In this document: piece by piece, positions 27,950 to 36,423 of the stretch
How the letters are laid out: each line of letters starts with the position of its first letter
Numbering within the stretch: the first letter of the stretch is position 1
NCBI RefSeq assembly: GCF_008086615.1
Contig: NZ_RXYB01000006.1
Span: 108,064 to 172,063 of the forward strand
Direction: 5' to 3'
DNA length: 64,000 nucleotides
Origin: Acetobacterium tundrae
GTDB lineage: Bacteria; Bacillota; Clostridia; Eubacteriales; Eubacteriaceae
The notes under the pieces: generated by a model
The model's database searches: none
What the model was told of the DNA's origin: nothing
Seen by the model: only the letters and a program-made list of their open reading frames with translations
Program-made: the position numbers and the translations under genes

Positions 27950-28888
27950 TTAAACCTCTAATTGGCGAGGATAAGTAAAATCATTTTCCATGGCTAGGAA
28001 AGTATATCCTTCAGCCTGGAGGGTTTCAATCACCGTTGACAGCGCCGCCCGGGTATCCGGTTTGCTTTCAGCATGGCACAATACAACGGAAACATCATGC
28101 TCGTGACAGCCGCAAATAATGGTCTGTGCGACGACGTCAGAGGCAGGTGGATCAGAGCCGCCATCACCAGAGGACACATTCCAATCGGCGTAATTCCAGC
28201 CTTGTTTAACCAGGCCCAGGACACAAGTTTCATTAGCATTTATTGAACCGCCGGGAAACCGGAAAATATGGCTGGTTTCAGTTAACCCTGTTATTTGTCG
28301 CTGGTATTGATCCAGAGCGTTAACGTCAGCATAAAAGGCTTCAGGGTTGCTGTAAAGATCATAGTCGTGGCTGCTGGTGTGATTGGCCAGCGTATGACCT
28401 TCATTGACGATGCGACGATAGGAAGCTTCAGCTTCAGCACCTTCATGACGAATGGTAAAGAAGGTGGCTTTCACATTGTAAGTGTTAAGAATATCCAGCA
28501 CTTCCCCGGTATGATCACTGGGGCCGTCATCAAAGGTGAGAAAGACTACTTTTAGCCCCTCGGTGTCATTATTTCTCAGGCGGATCTTGATACTTTCCAA
28601 GGGATCATCAGTTCCCGTTTGTTGTGCTTCATCTGTATTTGCATCAGATGTTACTTCAGCATCTGCTTTCGTTTGGATATCCTGATCGCTGGTGGTTTCA
28701 TCCGTGGATGCATCAACAAGAAGAGCAGACGCCTGGTATTTTTCTTTTTGGTTATTGATTGCCGAGGCAACATGGGTTACCAATGTGACCGAGGCTATTC
28801 CAATTATAATAAGAATTGCCAGGCTCATGAGACTGAAAGATATAAATCGAGGCATGGATTTTATTCGTAACTTAGATTTCTTTTTCAT
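27950..28888 (-). CDS. Membrane-anchored polysaccharide deacetylase (NodB domain)
   Basis: A 312-residue protein. A positively charged N-terminus and one membrane helix (about 18-42) are followed by an Asp/Thr/Ser-rich linker to about residue 105. A NodB domain then has TFDDGPSDHT (metal-binding Asp pair), NHTSSHDYD (the two zinc His) and RFPGGS. It should remove acetyl groups from peptidoglycan or another glycan outside the cell. An ATP-independent housekeeping or sporulation role is possible. No sugar operon surrounds it. Confidence 0.9.
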   Translation of the reverse strand: MKKKSKLRIKSMPRFISFSLMSLAILIIIGIASVTLVTHVASAINNQKEKYQASALLVDASTDETTSDQDIQTKADAEVTSDANTDEAQQTGTDDPLESIKIRLRNNDTEGLKVVFLTFDDGPSDHTGEVLDILNTYNVKATFFTIRHEGAEAEASYRRIVNEGHTLANHTSSHDYDLYSNPEAFYADVNALDQYQRQITGLTETSHIFRFPGGSINANETCVLGLVKQGWNYADWNVSSGDGGSDPPASDVVAQTIICGCHEHDVSVVLCHAESKPDTRAALSTVIETLQAEGYTFLAMENDFTYPRQLEV

Positions 28889-29107
28889 TTACTCCTCAGC
28901 TTCCTTATTTTATTTAGTAACCTTTGACGCATGTAAATGCCGTTGACCTACTTATATTTAACTATAGCAGAAAATGAATAAAAAGTGTAGACTGTTTTAT
29001 AATTTTAATTACATATTTCCTGATGATTTTAATGAGAACCTGCTTGCCAGAAGTTTTGCTTTAACATGCTCACTTTCAGTCAGCTTAGTAAAAAGGAGAA
29101 ACAAACA

Positions 29108-30025
29108 TTGGATATCACTGTTGTTATTAGTCAAATGATTCAGCTTTTCTTGATCCTCACCCTGGGCTACATTTCTGCAAAAACAAAGGTTACCAATCAG
29201 AAATTTGGCATCCAGCTTTCTAATTTTATTTTGAGTATTACGATACCTTGTATGATGATTGCTTCGGTTGCTACCATGCCCAGCAATTCAGATAAAAATG
29301 ATATCGTGTTGATGTTTATCATCTCAGTTCTTTTTTATATTATCATGCCCGTTGTTGCCTATTTGATCATTCGTATACTGGGGGTAAAAAAAGAAGAACG
29401 CAACCTGTATATGTACATGACTATCTGGTCCAATGTTGGCTTTATGGGATTTCCTGTTATTGCATCTATCTTTGGAGAAGGCGCTATCTTTTACGCAACG
29501 ATCTTCAATCTTATCTTTAACGTCAGCAACTTTACTCTGGGGATTATGCTGATGTCCAAAGAAGGCAAAAATGCTCTCAATCTAAAAAACTTTTTAACCC
29601 CGGGAATGGTCGCTTCATTAATCGCCGTCGCGATGGTTGCCGCAAATATCCACCTGCCGGACATTTTGAATAATACGGTAAAAACCGTAGGTGACACCAC
29701 GACGCCTTTGGCGATGATCGTCATTGGTATTTCACTTGCGGGTATTTCGATAAAAAGCGTATTTACGGAGCTGCGGCTTTATCCTTATGTGATCATCAAA
29801 CAGATCCTGCTGCCTGGGGCAGCCTGGCTGATCCTTAAAAATTTCATTGCAAGTCCTTACATACTGGGGATCGTTATCATCATCATCGCCATGCCGGTCG
29901 CCACATCCGCGGTACTGTTTGCCAATAAATACGATAACAATGTTGCACTTGCCACCAAAGGCGTTTTTATTACAACCCTAGCATCCATTGTGACGATCCC
30001 AATTATCAGTTATCTGTTATTTTAA
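29108..30025 (+). CDS. AEC-family permease
   Basis: A membrane protein of 305 residues from the TTG at 29108, which has AAGGAG (29093-29098) nine bases upstream; an open frame reaches back to 29066. It shows about ten hydrophobic helices and the auxin-efflux-carrier pattern: an early LFLILTLGYISAKTKV and a C-terminal MPVATSAVLFANKY. Bacterial members export or import malate, malonate and similar organic acids. The substrate here is unknown. Confidence 0.85.
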   Translation: MDITVVISQMIQLFLILTLGYISAKTKVTNQKFGIQLSNFILSITIPCMMIASVATMPSNSDKNDIVLMFIISVLFYIIMPVVAYLIIRILGVKKEERNLYMYMTIWSNVGFMGFPVIASIFGEGAIFYATIFNLIFNVSNFTLGIMLMSKEGKNALNLKNFLTPGMVASLIAVAMVAANIHLPDILNNTVKTVGDTTTPLAMIVIGISLAGISIKSVFTELRLYPYVIIKQILLPGAAWLILKNFIASPYILGIVIIIIAMPVATSAVLFANKYDNNVALATKGVFITTLASIVTIPIISYLLF

Positions 30026-30071
30026 GTAACTGTTTTTGATTGTCTCCCATGACGTGGTTATCAATAAATTC

Positions 30072-30100
30072 AAACTGTTATGAAAATAGCAGTTTTTTTT
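30072..30100 (+). terminator. Terminator of the AEC permease gene
   Basis: AAACTG-TTA and TAG-CAGTTT arms around TGAAAA, followed by eight T. Confidence 0.7.
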
Positions 30101-30109
30101 ATTTTTTGC

Positions 30110-30140
30110 TTGTATGTGACGTAACGTCATGAAGTATACT
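30110..30140 (+). promoter_or_regulatory. MerR-type promoter with 19-bp spacer and palindromic operator
   Basis: TTGTAT (30110-30115) and TATACT (30135-30140) are separated by 19 bases. Inside the spacer lies the perfect palindrome TGACGTAACGTCA (30117-30129). An over-long spacer with a centred dyad is the classic architecture of promoters twisted open by MerR regulators, and the gene just downstream encodes one. Confidence 0.88.
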
Positions 30141-30158
30141 ATGCTTGTGGAGGACAAT

Positions 30159-30962
30159 ATGAAAAAAGATAAATTATTTACGGTGGGCGAAATAGCAAAA
30201 CAGATGGGTGTGACAGTACGGACATTGCAGTATTATGATAAATTGAATCTTTTAAAACCAAGTGAAATGAGTGAAGGCGGTCGCAGATTATACACGCAGA
30301 AGGATATCATTAGACTACATCAAGTGCTATCTTTTAAATATCTGGGATTTTCTCTGGATGAAATAAAAAACAACCTGTTTCCATTGGATACACCCCAGGA
30401 AGTATGCTCAGCGCTTGAACAGCAAAGAGAAATCATCAAGGAAGAAATCATTAATCTGCAGACATCCCTGGATGCAATTAATGCATTGCATGATGAAGTC
30501 ATTGCAATTGATTCGGTTGATTTTGGAAAATATGCAGATATCATTGCTCTGTTAAGGAAAGAAAATAAAAATTACTGGGTATTCAAAAATTTCAGTCCCC
30601 GTCTTGAAGATCATGTGCGAGAAAGATATATGGATATGCCTGAGAAAGGAAACGAATTGTATGAACAGTATCTTCAAATTCTTGATGAATCAGTCATTCT
30701 GTCTCAGAAGGGGGAACCTTTTGATTCAGAAAAAAGTATCGGTCTCGGTAAAAAATGGTGGAATATAGTTTTAGATTTTACCGGAGGAGACATGTCTTTT
30801 TTACCGGAGTTGCAAAAATTTAATTTAAATTCAAAAGAAGGCTGGAATGAAGAGATTGCCAAAAAACAGGATACTGTTAATGATTTTCTCGGAGGAATTC
30901 TTAGAGCCTATTTCATTCAGATGGGATATGAATTTCCATCAATTGAGGAGGAACAAAAATGA
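30159..30962 (+). CDS. MerR-family regulator with TipAS-like C-terminal domain
   Basis: A 267-residue protein from the ATG at 30159 with GGAGG nine bases before it; a longer frame from 30129 starts inside the operator. Residues 1-70 form the MerR winged helix (FTVGEIAKQMGVTVRTLQYYDKL). A coiled-coil helix follows. The last 120 residues (GKKWWNIVLDFTGGDMSF) resemble the TipAS drug-binding fold. It should bind its own promoter's palindrome and activate the ABC genes downstream in response to a ligand. Its stop overlaps the ATPase start by four bases. Confidence 0.88.
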   Translation: MKKDKLFTVGEIAKQMGVTVRTLQYYDKLNLLKPSEMSEGGRRLYTQKDIIRLHQVLSFKYLGFSLDEIKNNLFPLDTPQEVCSALEQQREIIKEEIINLQTSLDAINALHDEVIAIDSVDFGKYADIIALLRKENKNYWVFKNFSPRLEDHVRERYMDMPEKGNELYEQYLQILDESVILSQKGEPFDSEKSIGLGKKWWNIVLDFTGGDMSFLPELQKFNLNSKEGWNEEIAKKQDTVNDFLGGILRAYFIQMGYEFPSIEEEQK

Positions 30963-31825
30963 AAGAAGTGATTCAAGTATCGTCACTAGTGAAAAGTTAT
31001 TCGAACAAAAAAGTACTCGATCAAATCTCGTTTCCAGTCTATAAAGGAGAGATTTTAGCATTGTTGGGAACAAATGGGGCTGGGAAAACAACAATTCTTG
31101 AATGTATTGAGGGACTTAAAAAATATGAAAAGGGCGAAATAAAATTAAGTGGACAATTAGGCGTACAGCTGCAATCATCTTCCCTTCCAAATGAAATTAA
31201 GGCAAAGGAAGCACTGACACTTTTTTCAAAATGGAATCATAGCAAAATGGATCAATCTGTTTTTGATGCACTGGGAATTTCTGAGTTTTCCAATAAGCAA
31301 TACAAACAGTTATCAACCGGACAAAAGCGAAGATTGCATCTGGCCATTGCTTTGATTGGAAATCCGGATATCGTCATTTTAGACGAACCAACTGCCGGGC
31401 TGGATGTCGAAGGACGGGTTGCGTTGCATCATTTAATAAAGAAGTTGTCTAAAGATGGAAAAACATTCTTGATTGCCAGTCATGATATGGCTGAAGTTGA
31501 GGAATTATGTGAGCGGGTGGTGATTTTAAAAGATGGAAAAATAGAATATCAGGGAACCGTGGATGAATTAACCCAGAACACGCAGGAAAGTTATCATATC
31601 GAATTGAAGACGGAAAACAAAATCACGTTTGCAAGTTTGAAATTCAGCAATTGGATCGGCGAATCAAAAGGTTATCAAAGTTATGAAGTTTTAGACATAA
31701 ATCAAGGCCTGGCAGAATTGATTAATATCCATAAGATTAATAATACTGAAATTATTGATCTGAAAGTCAAAAAGGTATCTCTTGAAAACCGTTTTATGGA
31801 AATAACGAAGGAGGAAATTGCATGA
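30959..31825 (+). CDS. ABC transporter ATP-binding protein (drug-export type)
   Basis: A 288-residue ATPase with Walker A GTNGAGKTT, the signature LSTGQKRR (a variant of LSGGQ common in this group) and Walker B VILDEPTAGLD. It overlaps the MerR gene before it and the permease after it by four bases each, so the three form one unit. Likely role: export of a toxic compound or lipid. Confidence 0.9.
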   Translation: MKEVIQVSSLVKSYSNKKVLDQISFPVYKGEILALLGTNGAGKTTILECIEGLKKYEKGEIKLSGQLGVQLQSSSLPNEIKAKEALTLFSKWNHSKMDQSVFDALGISEFSNKQYKQLSTGQKRRLHLAIALIGNPDIVILDEPTAGLDVEGRVALHHLIKKLSKDGKTFLIASHDMAEVEELCERVVILKDGKIEYQGTVDELTQNTQESYHIELKTENKITFASLKFSNWIGESKGYQSYEVLDINQGLAELINIHKINNTEIIDLKVKKVSLENRFMEITKEEIA

Positions 31826-32538
31826 ATGCATTTATTTATCAACTGGGTTTACAGTGGCGACTGGATATTCGTAATCGAGGGATTCTGTTAACTTATTATT
31901 TGATTCCATTGGGGTTCTTTCTGTTTATGGGGGGCATCTTTACATCCATTAATCCGGAGGCTTATCAGACAATTATTCCGTCAATGACGGTGTTTGGAGT
32001 AACCATGGGAGCGGTTCTGGGAATGCCGACTCAGCTGGTAACGGTATTTGGGACGGACATAAAAAAATCATATATCGTTGGAAAAATACCACTGTGGACC
32101 GCAGTAGCAGTTAATATTTTATCCTGTTTTTTTCATCTGATGATCATGAGCTTGATTATCCTGCTGATTGCTCCGATTTTATTTGGTGCCGTTATTCCTG
32201 CACAAATCGGAGTTTATCTGGTAAATACAGCTATTTTCATTATGGCAACTTTATCGATTGGCTCAATTCTGGGCGTTTTTGTAAAAAACGGCTCAAAATT
32301 AAGCATTGTTGCACAAGTGATTTTTTTACCTTCTATTATGTTATCCGGAATTATGTTTTCCACCGATTTGCTGCCTGAATTTCTCGAAAAAGCCGGTCTT
32401 GTGTTGCCGGCAACCTGGGGATTTAAGAATCTTTGCGATAGCGGAATAGATCTTAATAATATTTTCCCATTGCTTTTGATGATTGTTATTTCATTTCTCA
32501 TTGTTACTTTGAAATTGATGAGGAGTAAAACAGAATAA
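31822..32538 (+). CDS. ABC-2 type permease
   Basis: A 238-residue membrane protein with six predicted helices, matching the ABC-2 exporter half-permease. The FFLPSIMLSG-like segment near residue 170 (FLPSIMLSGIMFSTDLLPE) is typical. It pairs with the preceding ATPase under MerR control. Confidence 0.88.
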   Translation: MNAFIYQLGLQWRLDIRNRGILLTYYLIPLGFFLFMGGIFTSINPEAYQTIIPSMTVFGVTMGAVLGMPTQLVTVFGTDIKKSYIVGKIPLWTAVAVNILSCFFHLMIMSLIILLIAPILFGAVIPAQIGVYLVNTAIFIMATLSIGSILGVFVKNGSKLSIVAQVIFLPSIMLSGIMFSTDLLPEFLEKAGLVLPATWGFKNLCDSGIDLNNIFPLLLMIVISFLIVTLKLMRSKTE

Positions 32539-32646
32539 AAGAAATTAATTGGCAATAGCTTTTATGTTTATTATTGATTATGATACAATATAAATCAGTT
32601 GTTATGAAATTAGCAAAATGAAAAATGACTTTTTTAAAGGAGACTT

Positions 32647-33633
32647 ATGATCAAAAAAATAGTCGAACAACCAGAGATTTATAGTGTGTACATTCCTCTG
32701 CCTAATAATCCATTGAAAAATTTAAACTGTTATGTGATGAAAACCGATGCCGGAAATTTAGTCGTGGACACCGGCTTTAATCAGCCAGAATGCTTTGAGG
32801 CGTTAACAGAAGGGTTACGGGAACTCAATGTTGATATGAACAATACCACACTCTTTTTAACCCATATTCATTCGGATCATACTGGTCTGATTGAACGTAT
32901 TCGAACGGAGAAGACACGTGTTATTATAGGTGCAAAAGATTATGATTACTTTAGCCGAAGTTTAAGTGGGAATGTTTGGAAATTATTTAATCAACGTTTC
33001 ATAGCAGAGGGATTTCCAGAAAGCGATGTTTATGCTCAGGAAAAAGTAAACCCGGCGGTTGTCTATGCCTTGAAAAATTTATTTAAAGCAACCCCGATTA
33101 ATGATGGTGAAAGTTTTTTTATTGGAAACTATGAATTTGAATGTGTACTGACACCTGGGCATACACCCGGACATACCTGTTTATATTTGAAAAACGAAAA
33201 GATTATGTTCTTGGGAGATCATGTTCTATTTGATATCAGTCCCAATATTACCTGCTGGCCTTATGTTAAAGATTCTCTAAATGATTATTTGACAAGTCTG
33301 GATAAAATAGCAACTTATGATATCCGGGTGGCGTTGCCGGCACATCGAAATAATAAAATGGATGTCTATGAGCGAATTGTCCAGTTAAAAAAACATCATG
33401 CAGAACGAATCGAAAGTACTTTGGATATTGTAAAAAAGAAAGAGTACCAAAATGCGTATGAAATAGCAGGTCAGCTCAAATGGTCGCTGCGAGGAAAAAC
33501 TTGGGATGAATGTCCAATTCAGCAAAAATGGTTTGCTGTAGGTGAAACGATGTCGCATCTGGATTATCTGGTTGAGCGAAATCGGATTGTAAAAATAAAA
33601 GATGGAAAAATGTTCGTTTATCGGGCGAAGTAA
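32647..33633 (+). CDS. MBL-fold metallo-hydrolase
   Basis: A 328-residue protein with an AAGGAG site. Metal ligands are visible in THIHSDHTG, TPGHTPGH and FLGDHVL, and a further His in LPAHRN. An extra C-terminal winged-helix-like region of about 80 residues is seen in YflN/LACTB2-like members. Typical substrates are thioesters, lactones or nucleic acids; it is not a class B beta-lactamase. It is monocistronic. Confidence 0.85.
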   Translation: MIKKIVEQPEIYSVYIPLPNNPLKNLNCYVMKTDAGNLVVDTGFNQPECFEALTEGLRELNVDMNNTTLFLTHIHSDHTGLIERIRTEKTRVIIGAKDYDYFSRSLSGNVWKLFNQRFIAEGFPESDVYAQEKVNPAVVYALKNLFKATPINDGESFFIGNYEFECVLTPGHTPGHTCLYLKNEKIMFLGDHVLFDISPNITCWPYVKDSLNDYLTSLDKIATYDIRVALPAHRNNKMDVYERIVQLKKHHAERIESTLDIVKKKEYQNAYEIAGQLKWSLRGKTWDECPIQQKWFAVGETMSHLDYLVERNRIVKIKDGKMFVYRAK

Positions 33634-33687
33634 AGATTGCGAATGGAAAATTCATACGGGTAATATTAAATCGTTGTTGCCAAAACT

Positions 33688-33743
33688 CGCTATTAGATGC
33701 AGCTTACTGATTGGAAGCTGTATGAAAAAATAGCGGGTCTTTT
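33688..33743 (+). terminator. Terminator-like nested hairpin after the MBL gene
   Basis: CGCTATT/AATAGCG (33688-33694, 33729-33735) encloses CAGCTT/AAGCTG (33700-33705, 33715-33720). TTTTT follows at 33739-33743. Confidence 0.6.
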
Positions 33744-33780
33744 TGATTGGAAAAATAAACTGGATTAATATTAAGAATGA

Positions 33781-34662
33781 ATGGGTAATATAAAAGTGGG
33801 TAATAATATTAAAAATCATATCGAAAAGAGGCCAAAAGCCATTAAAAAAAAATACCTGATCTTGAGTTTGATTGTTTTTATAATTTCTTTCATGCTTGTT
33901 TTTCTATTGTTTTCAGCTAGTACAGCCGGATTAAGAAGTGATTTGGCGCTTCAAGTTCAGGGATTGAGTTTTAAACAGGAAAGTGTCTTCAATCAAGTGG
34001 GGTTGAAATTGGATATTCCCACAGGTAAGGATTACAGCGGGAGCGGATGGTGCCAAAACATGAAGCTTTATCATCCTGGTGAAGTCTTTCCCCATGATGG
34101 GGTTAATGGAGAAATGAGTATTCTCTATAATTTTGGCCGTTTCGAAAATGGCCGTTCCACTTTTTACGATCCTGATTCGGATTATTTCAATGCTCATTAC
34201 GGGGTTTATGCAATTAAATTGGGACAAGGCGCTTTTGGTTGGAAAAACGGAACATTGGATGTGGCTGCAATTGTTAAGGTTGTTTCCTTCGATCAGCTGG
34301 ATCTCGTGATGGAATCGTTAGGCTGTCCGAGTTCACAGAGGCATTTTGACTATCAGATAACGGATATAAAAGAAGGACCTGAAATGGCTGGATTTTCTGA
34401 CTGGATCCAAATCGATGCGATGATTGAAACGAATTCACCGCTGCATCATCAGACTGAAAATCTCATTGGTTATCTCCAGTATGGGACCCCTCCCAAAGAC
34501 TATAACGGTGAGGATTTCCCAGTGGCAGCCACGATGGGAAGGCTATATCTGCGTTATGATGAAACACGCAATGTAACAGTAATATACTTTGTTATTGAAA
34601 AGACACAAGAATTAATCGATCAAACGAGTAAAGATTATTTGATGCCAATTCAGTGGAATTAA
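33781..34662 (+). CDS. Anchored extracytoplasmic protein of unknown function
   Basis: A 293-residue protein. A basic N-terminus and one membrane helix (about 25-48) are followed by a soluble outer domain of about 240 residues without known motifs. The layout resembles anti-sigma-factor C-terminal domains (sigma-factor-regulator type) but I do not recognise it with certainty. No sigma-factor gene is adjacent. The ribosome site is weak, and the phosphatase gene follows after 24 bases. Confidence 0.6.
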   Translation: MGNIKVGNNIKNHIEKRPKAIKKKYLILSLIVFIISFMLVFLLFSASTAGLRSDLALQVQGLSFKQESVFNQVGLKLDIPTGKDYSGSGWCQNMKLYHPGEVFPHDGVNGEMSILYNFGRFENGRSTFYDPDSDYFNAHYGVYAIKLGQGAFGWKNGTLDVAAIVKVVSFDQLDLVMESLGCPSSQRHFDYQITDIKEGPEMAGFSDWIQIDAMIETNSPLHHQTENLIGYLQYGTPPKDYNGEDFPVAATMGRLYLRYDETRNVTVIYFVIEKTQELIDQTSKDYLMPIQWN

Positions 34663-34686
34663 GAAATAAGAAAGTGGGTAAAAAGA

Positions 34687-35175
34687 ATGAATTTATTACT
34701 GGTAAGACATGGAAAAGCGCAGAAAAGAGGAAGCGTTATACTTGATTATGATCGGAAGCTATTGCCGAAGGGAATAAAAAGATTAAAGCAAGATATGCCT
34801 TATCTTGCTGAATATCTTAAAGGAAGAGCAAATGTAGTCCTTTGGTCCAGCGCTGTTGTGCGGGCCATGGAAACGGCAGAGATGATTAAACAATTTTGTG
34901 AAATCGACAGGATAGATGGATATGATTTTATTGAAAATGGTGATTTTGATGAGCTGGCGTACAGCCTAAAACAAGTGGATGAAAACAGCACCATCATAAT
35001 CGTAGGGCATGAACCTTATCTGTCACAATGGTGCAAAAAAATTTGCAAGGAAGACGTTCGTTTTAAAAAAGGTACCGCAGTTTTAATAAAAATTCTCTCA
35101 AAAAAGAAAACAACTGGCAAATTACTATGGGTTGCTGAGCCGGGAGGATATAAAAAAATTTGCAAGCATGTTTAA
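34687..35175 (+). CDS. SixA-like histidine phosphatase
   Basis: A 162-residue histidine-phosphatase-superfamily protein. The catalytic RHG is in LLLVRHGKAQKRG; a second Arg is in WSSAVVRAMETAE and the second His in IIVGHEPYLSQW. Length and motifs fit SixA, which dephosphorylates phosphohistidine domains. The partner protein is not identifiable here. Confidence 0.85.
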   Translation: MNLLLVRHGKAQKRGSVILDYDRKLLPKGIKRLKQDMPYLAEYLKGRANVVLWSSAVVRAMETAEMIKQFCEIDRIDGYDFIENGDFDELAYSLKQVDENSTIIIVGHEPYLSQWCKKICKEDVRFKKGTAVLIKILSKKKTTGKLLWVAEPGGYKKICKHV

Positions 35176-35208
35176 AGAGGGGCATCTGAGTGATGTTGAA
35201 ATTTTGGG

Positions 35209-35255
35209 GGCCAATTATTTATCTGTTTTTGCTGTGCAACAATAAATAATTGGCC
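35209..35255. terminator. Bidirectional terminator between sixA-like and eutL-like genes
   Basis: Perfect 14-bp arms 35209-35222 and 35242-35255 between convergent genes. Confidence 0.75.
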
Positions 35256-35266
35256 TTAACCCATAA

Positions 35267-35920
35267 TCAATAATCCACTGGCTCTTCAACACAGTCAATA
35301 ATGGCGTTTTTAAAAGCTTCACAGGCCGTTTTACAATTGGCCTGAGTGCCGGTTAAAATAACACCGCTCAGGTTTGAGTTCGTCGGCGGTCCGAAAAATT
35401 TGACGACTTCAACATCGGCTACTGTTAAGGCTTCATCAATTCCGACGATCCCTTCGAGAGCCGGCGCAAATAAAAAGGCGATGGAGGAGCCAAGTGGCAG
35501 ACCGTAGGTTTTAGAAAAATATCTTCCGATTTTTGGAACCAGCTGAGCATAAATGAGATTGCTATCGTCCTCATTAACGCTATAGATACTTGCTTTATTT
35601 TTGGCAAAGTCATGAATGTAGCGCAATCCGCTTTCTACATCAGAAATACTCGGTCCGGTAATGACGCCAAAAACCTGACCATCATTAAGGCCGGCTCCGG
35701 CTCCATAAAGGGTTTTGATATAAACAACATCAACATTAGCAGATTTAGTGGCTTCATCTGCAGCGCAATAGCCAACGCCATCATATTGGGTGGTAAAGAT
35801 GCCGATATCGATACATCCTTCGGGTAATTCAAATTCCTCCAACATGATATCCTCAACATCGGTTAACAGTTTGCTATAGACAATATTACATTCTACTCGA
35901 TCTCCAGTCATGGCAATCAT
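35267..35920 (-). CDS. eutL: EutL-like bacterial microcompartment shell protein
   Basis: A 217-residue protein made of two BMC folds. It aligns by eye with EutL throughout: YCAADEATKSANVDVVYIKTLY, then GPSISDVESGLRY, then GIDEALTVADVEVVKFFGPP, and TGTQANCKTACEAF near the end. EutL forms pseudohexameric trimers with a gated pore in the ethanolamine-utilisation compartment. No other eut or microcompartment gene is in the window, so this is an orphan shell gene. It has an AAGGAG site and is transcribed alone. Confidence 0.9.
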   Translation of the reverse strand: MIAMTGDRVECNIVYSKLLTDVEDIMLEEFELPEGCIDIGIFTTQYDGVGYCAADEATKSANVDVVYIKTLYGAGAGLNDGQVFGVITGPSISDVESGLRYIHDFAKNKASIYSVNEDDSNLIYAQLVPKIGRYFSKTYGLPLGSSIAFLFAPALEGIVGIDEALTVADVEVVKFFGPPTNSNLSGVILTGTQANCKTACEAFKNAIIDCVEEPVDY

Positions 35921-36423
35921 CTCCTTTTCTGAATTTTTTTAGAAATTAGCTTTATTCTTGGGCTAATGATAACATCTTATTGAGCTTTCGTAAATAAAAA
36001 AGAACCATCATAAGGGGTAATTATTCCGGTTCACAAGGAGGTGTTAATATTAATGTCCTGTTAAACAACTCTTTCTTAATTTTTCTGTTTTCCTCTCATG
36101 TTCTGTGTTTATATACTAGCACGATAAACGTTATATTTACCTTCGAATTTTAGCCGATCACTAATTAAATGATAAAAACTCAAGATCTTTGGTGAATTGT
36201 CAAAGTAATAATTACGCTAAAACTTAGGCAAATATAAGAAAACGGTTTCACGCGTTTAAAGAATCCTGACACCAAAAAAGTCTCATCAGAATCGCTAAGA
36301 TACGTAATTTTATGCAATTTGGAGGCATGAAAATTAGTTTTTTTCGCTTATTCTATTGACATATCTTGGTGGTAATTATAGAATTAAAGGCGCGAGTCTA
36401 ATAAACTAAGAAGGAGAAAAAAA
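35921..36423. other. Long leader region upstream of hppA
   Basis: No gene or known riboswitch was recognised in these 500 bases. The last part holds the hppA promoter. Earlier sequence includes an unused AAGGAGG followed by ATG (36038-36055) that opens only a very short frame. Confidence 0.4.
36356..36384 (+). promoter_or_regulatory. Promoter of hppA
   Basis: TTGACA (36356-36361), a 17-base spacer and TAGAAT (36379-36384), about 40 bases before the start codon. Confidence 0.7.
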
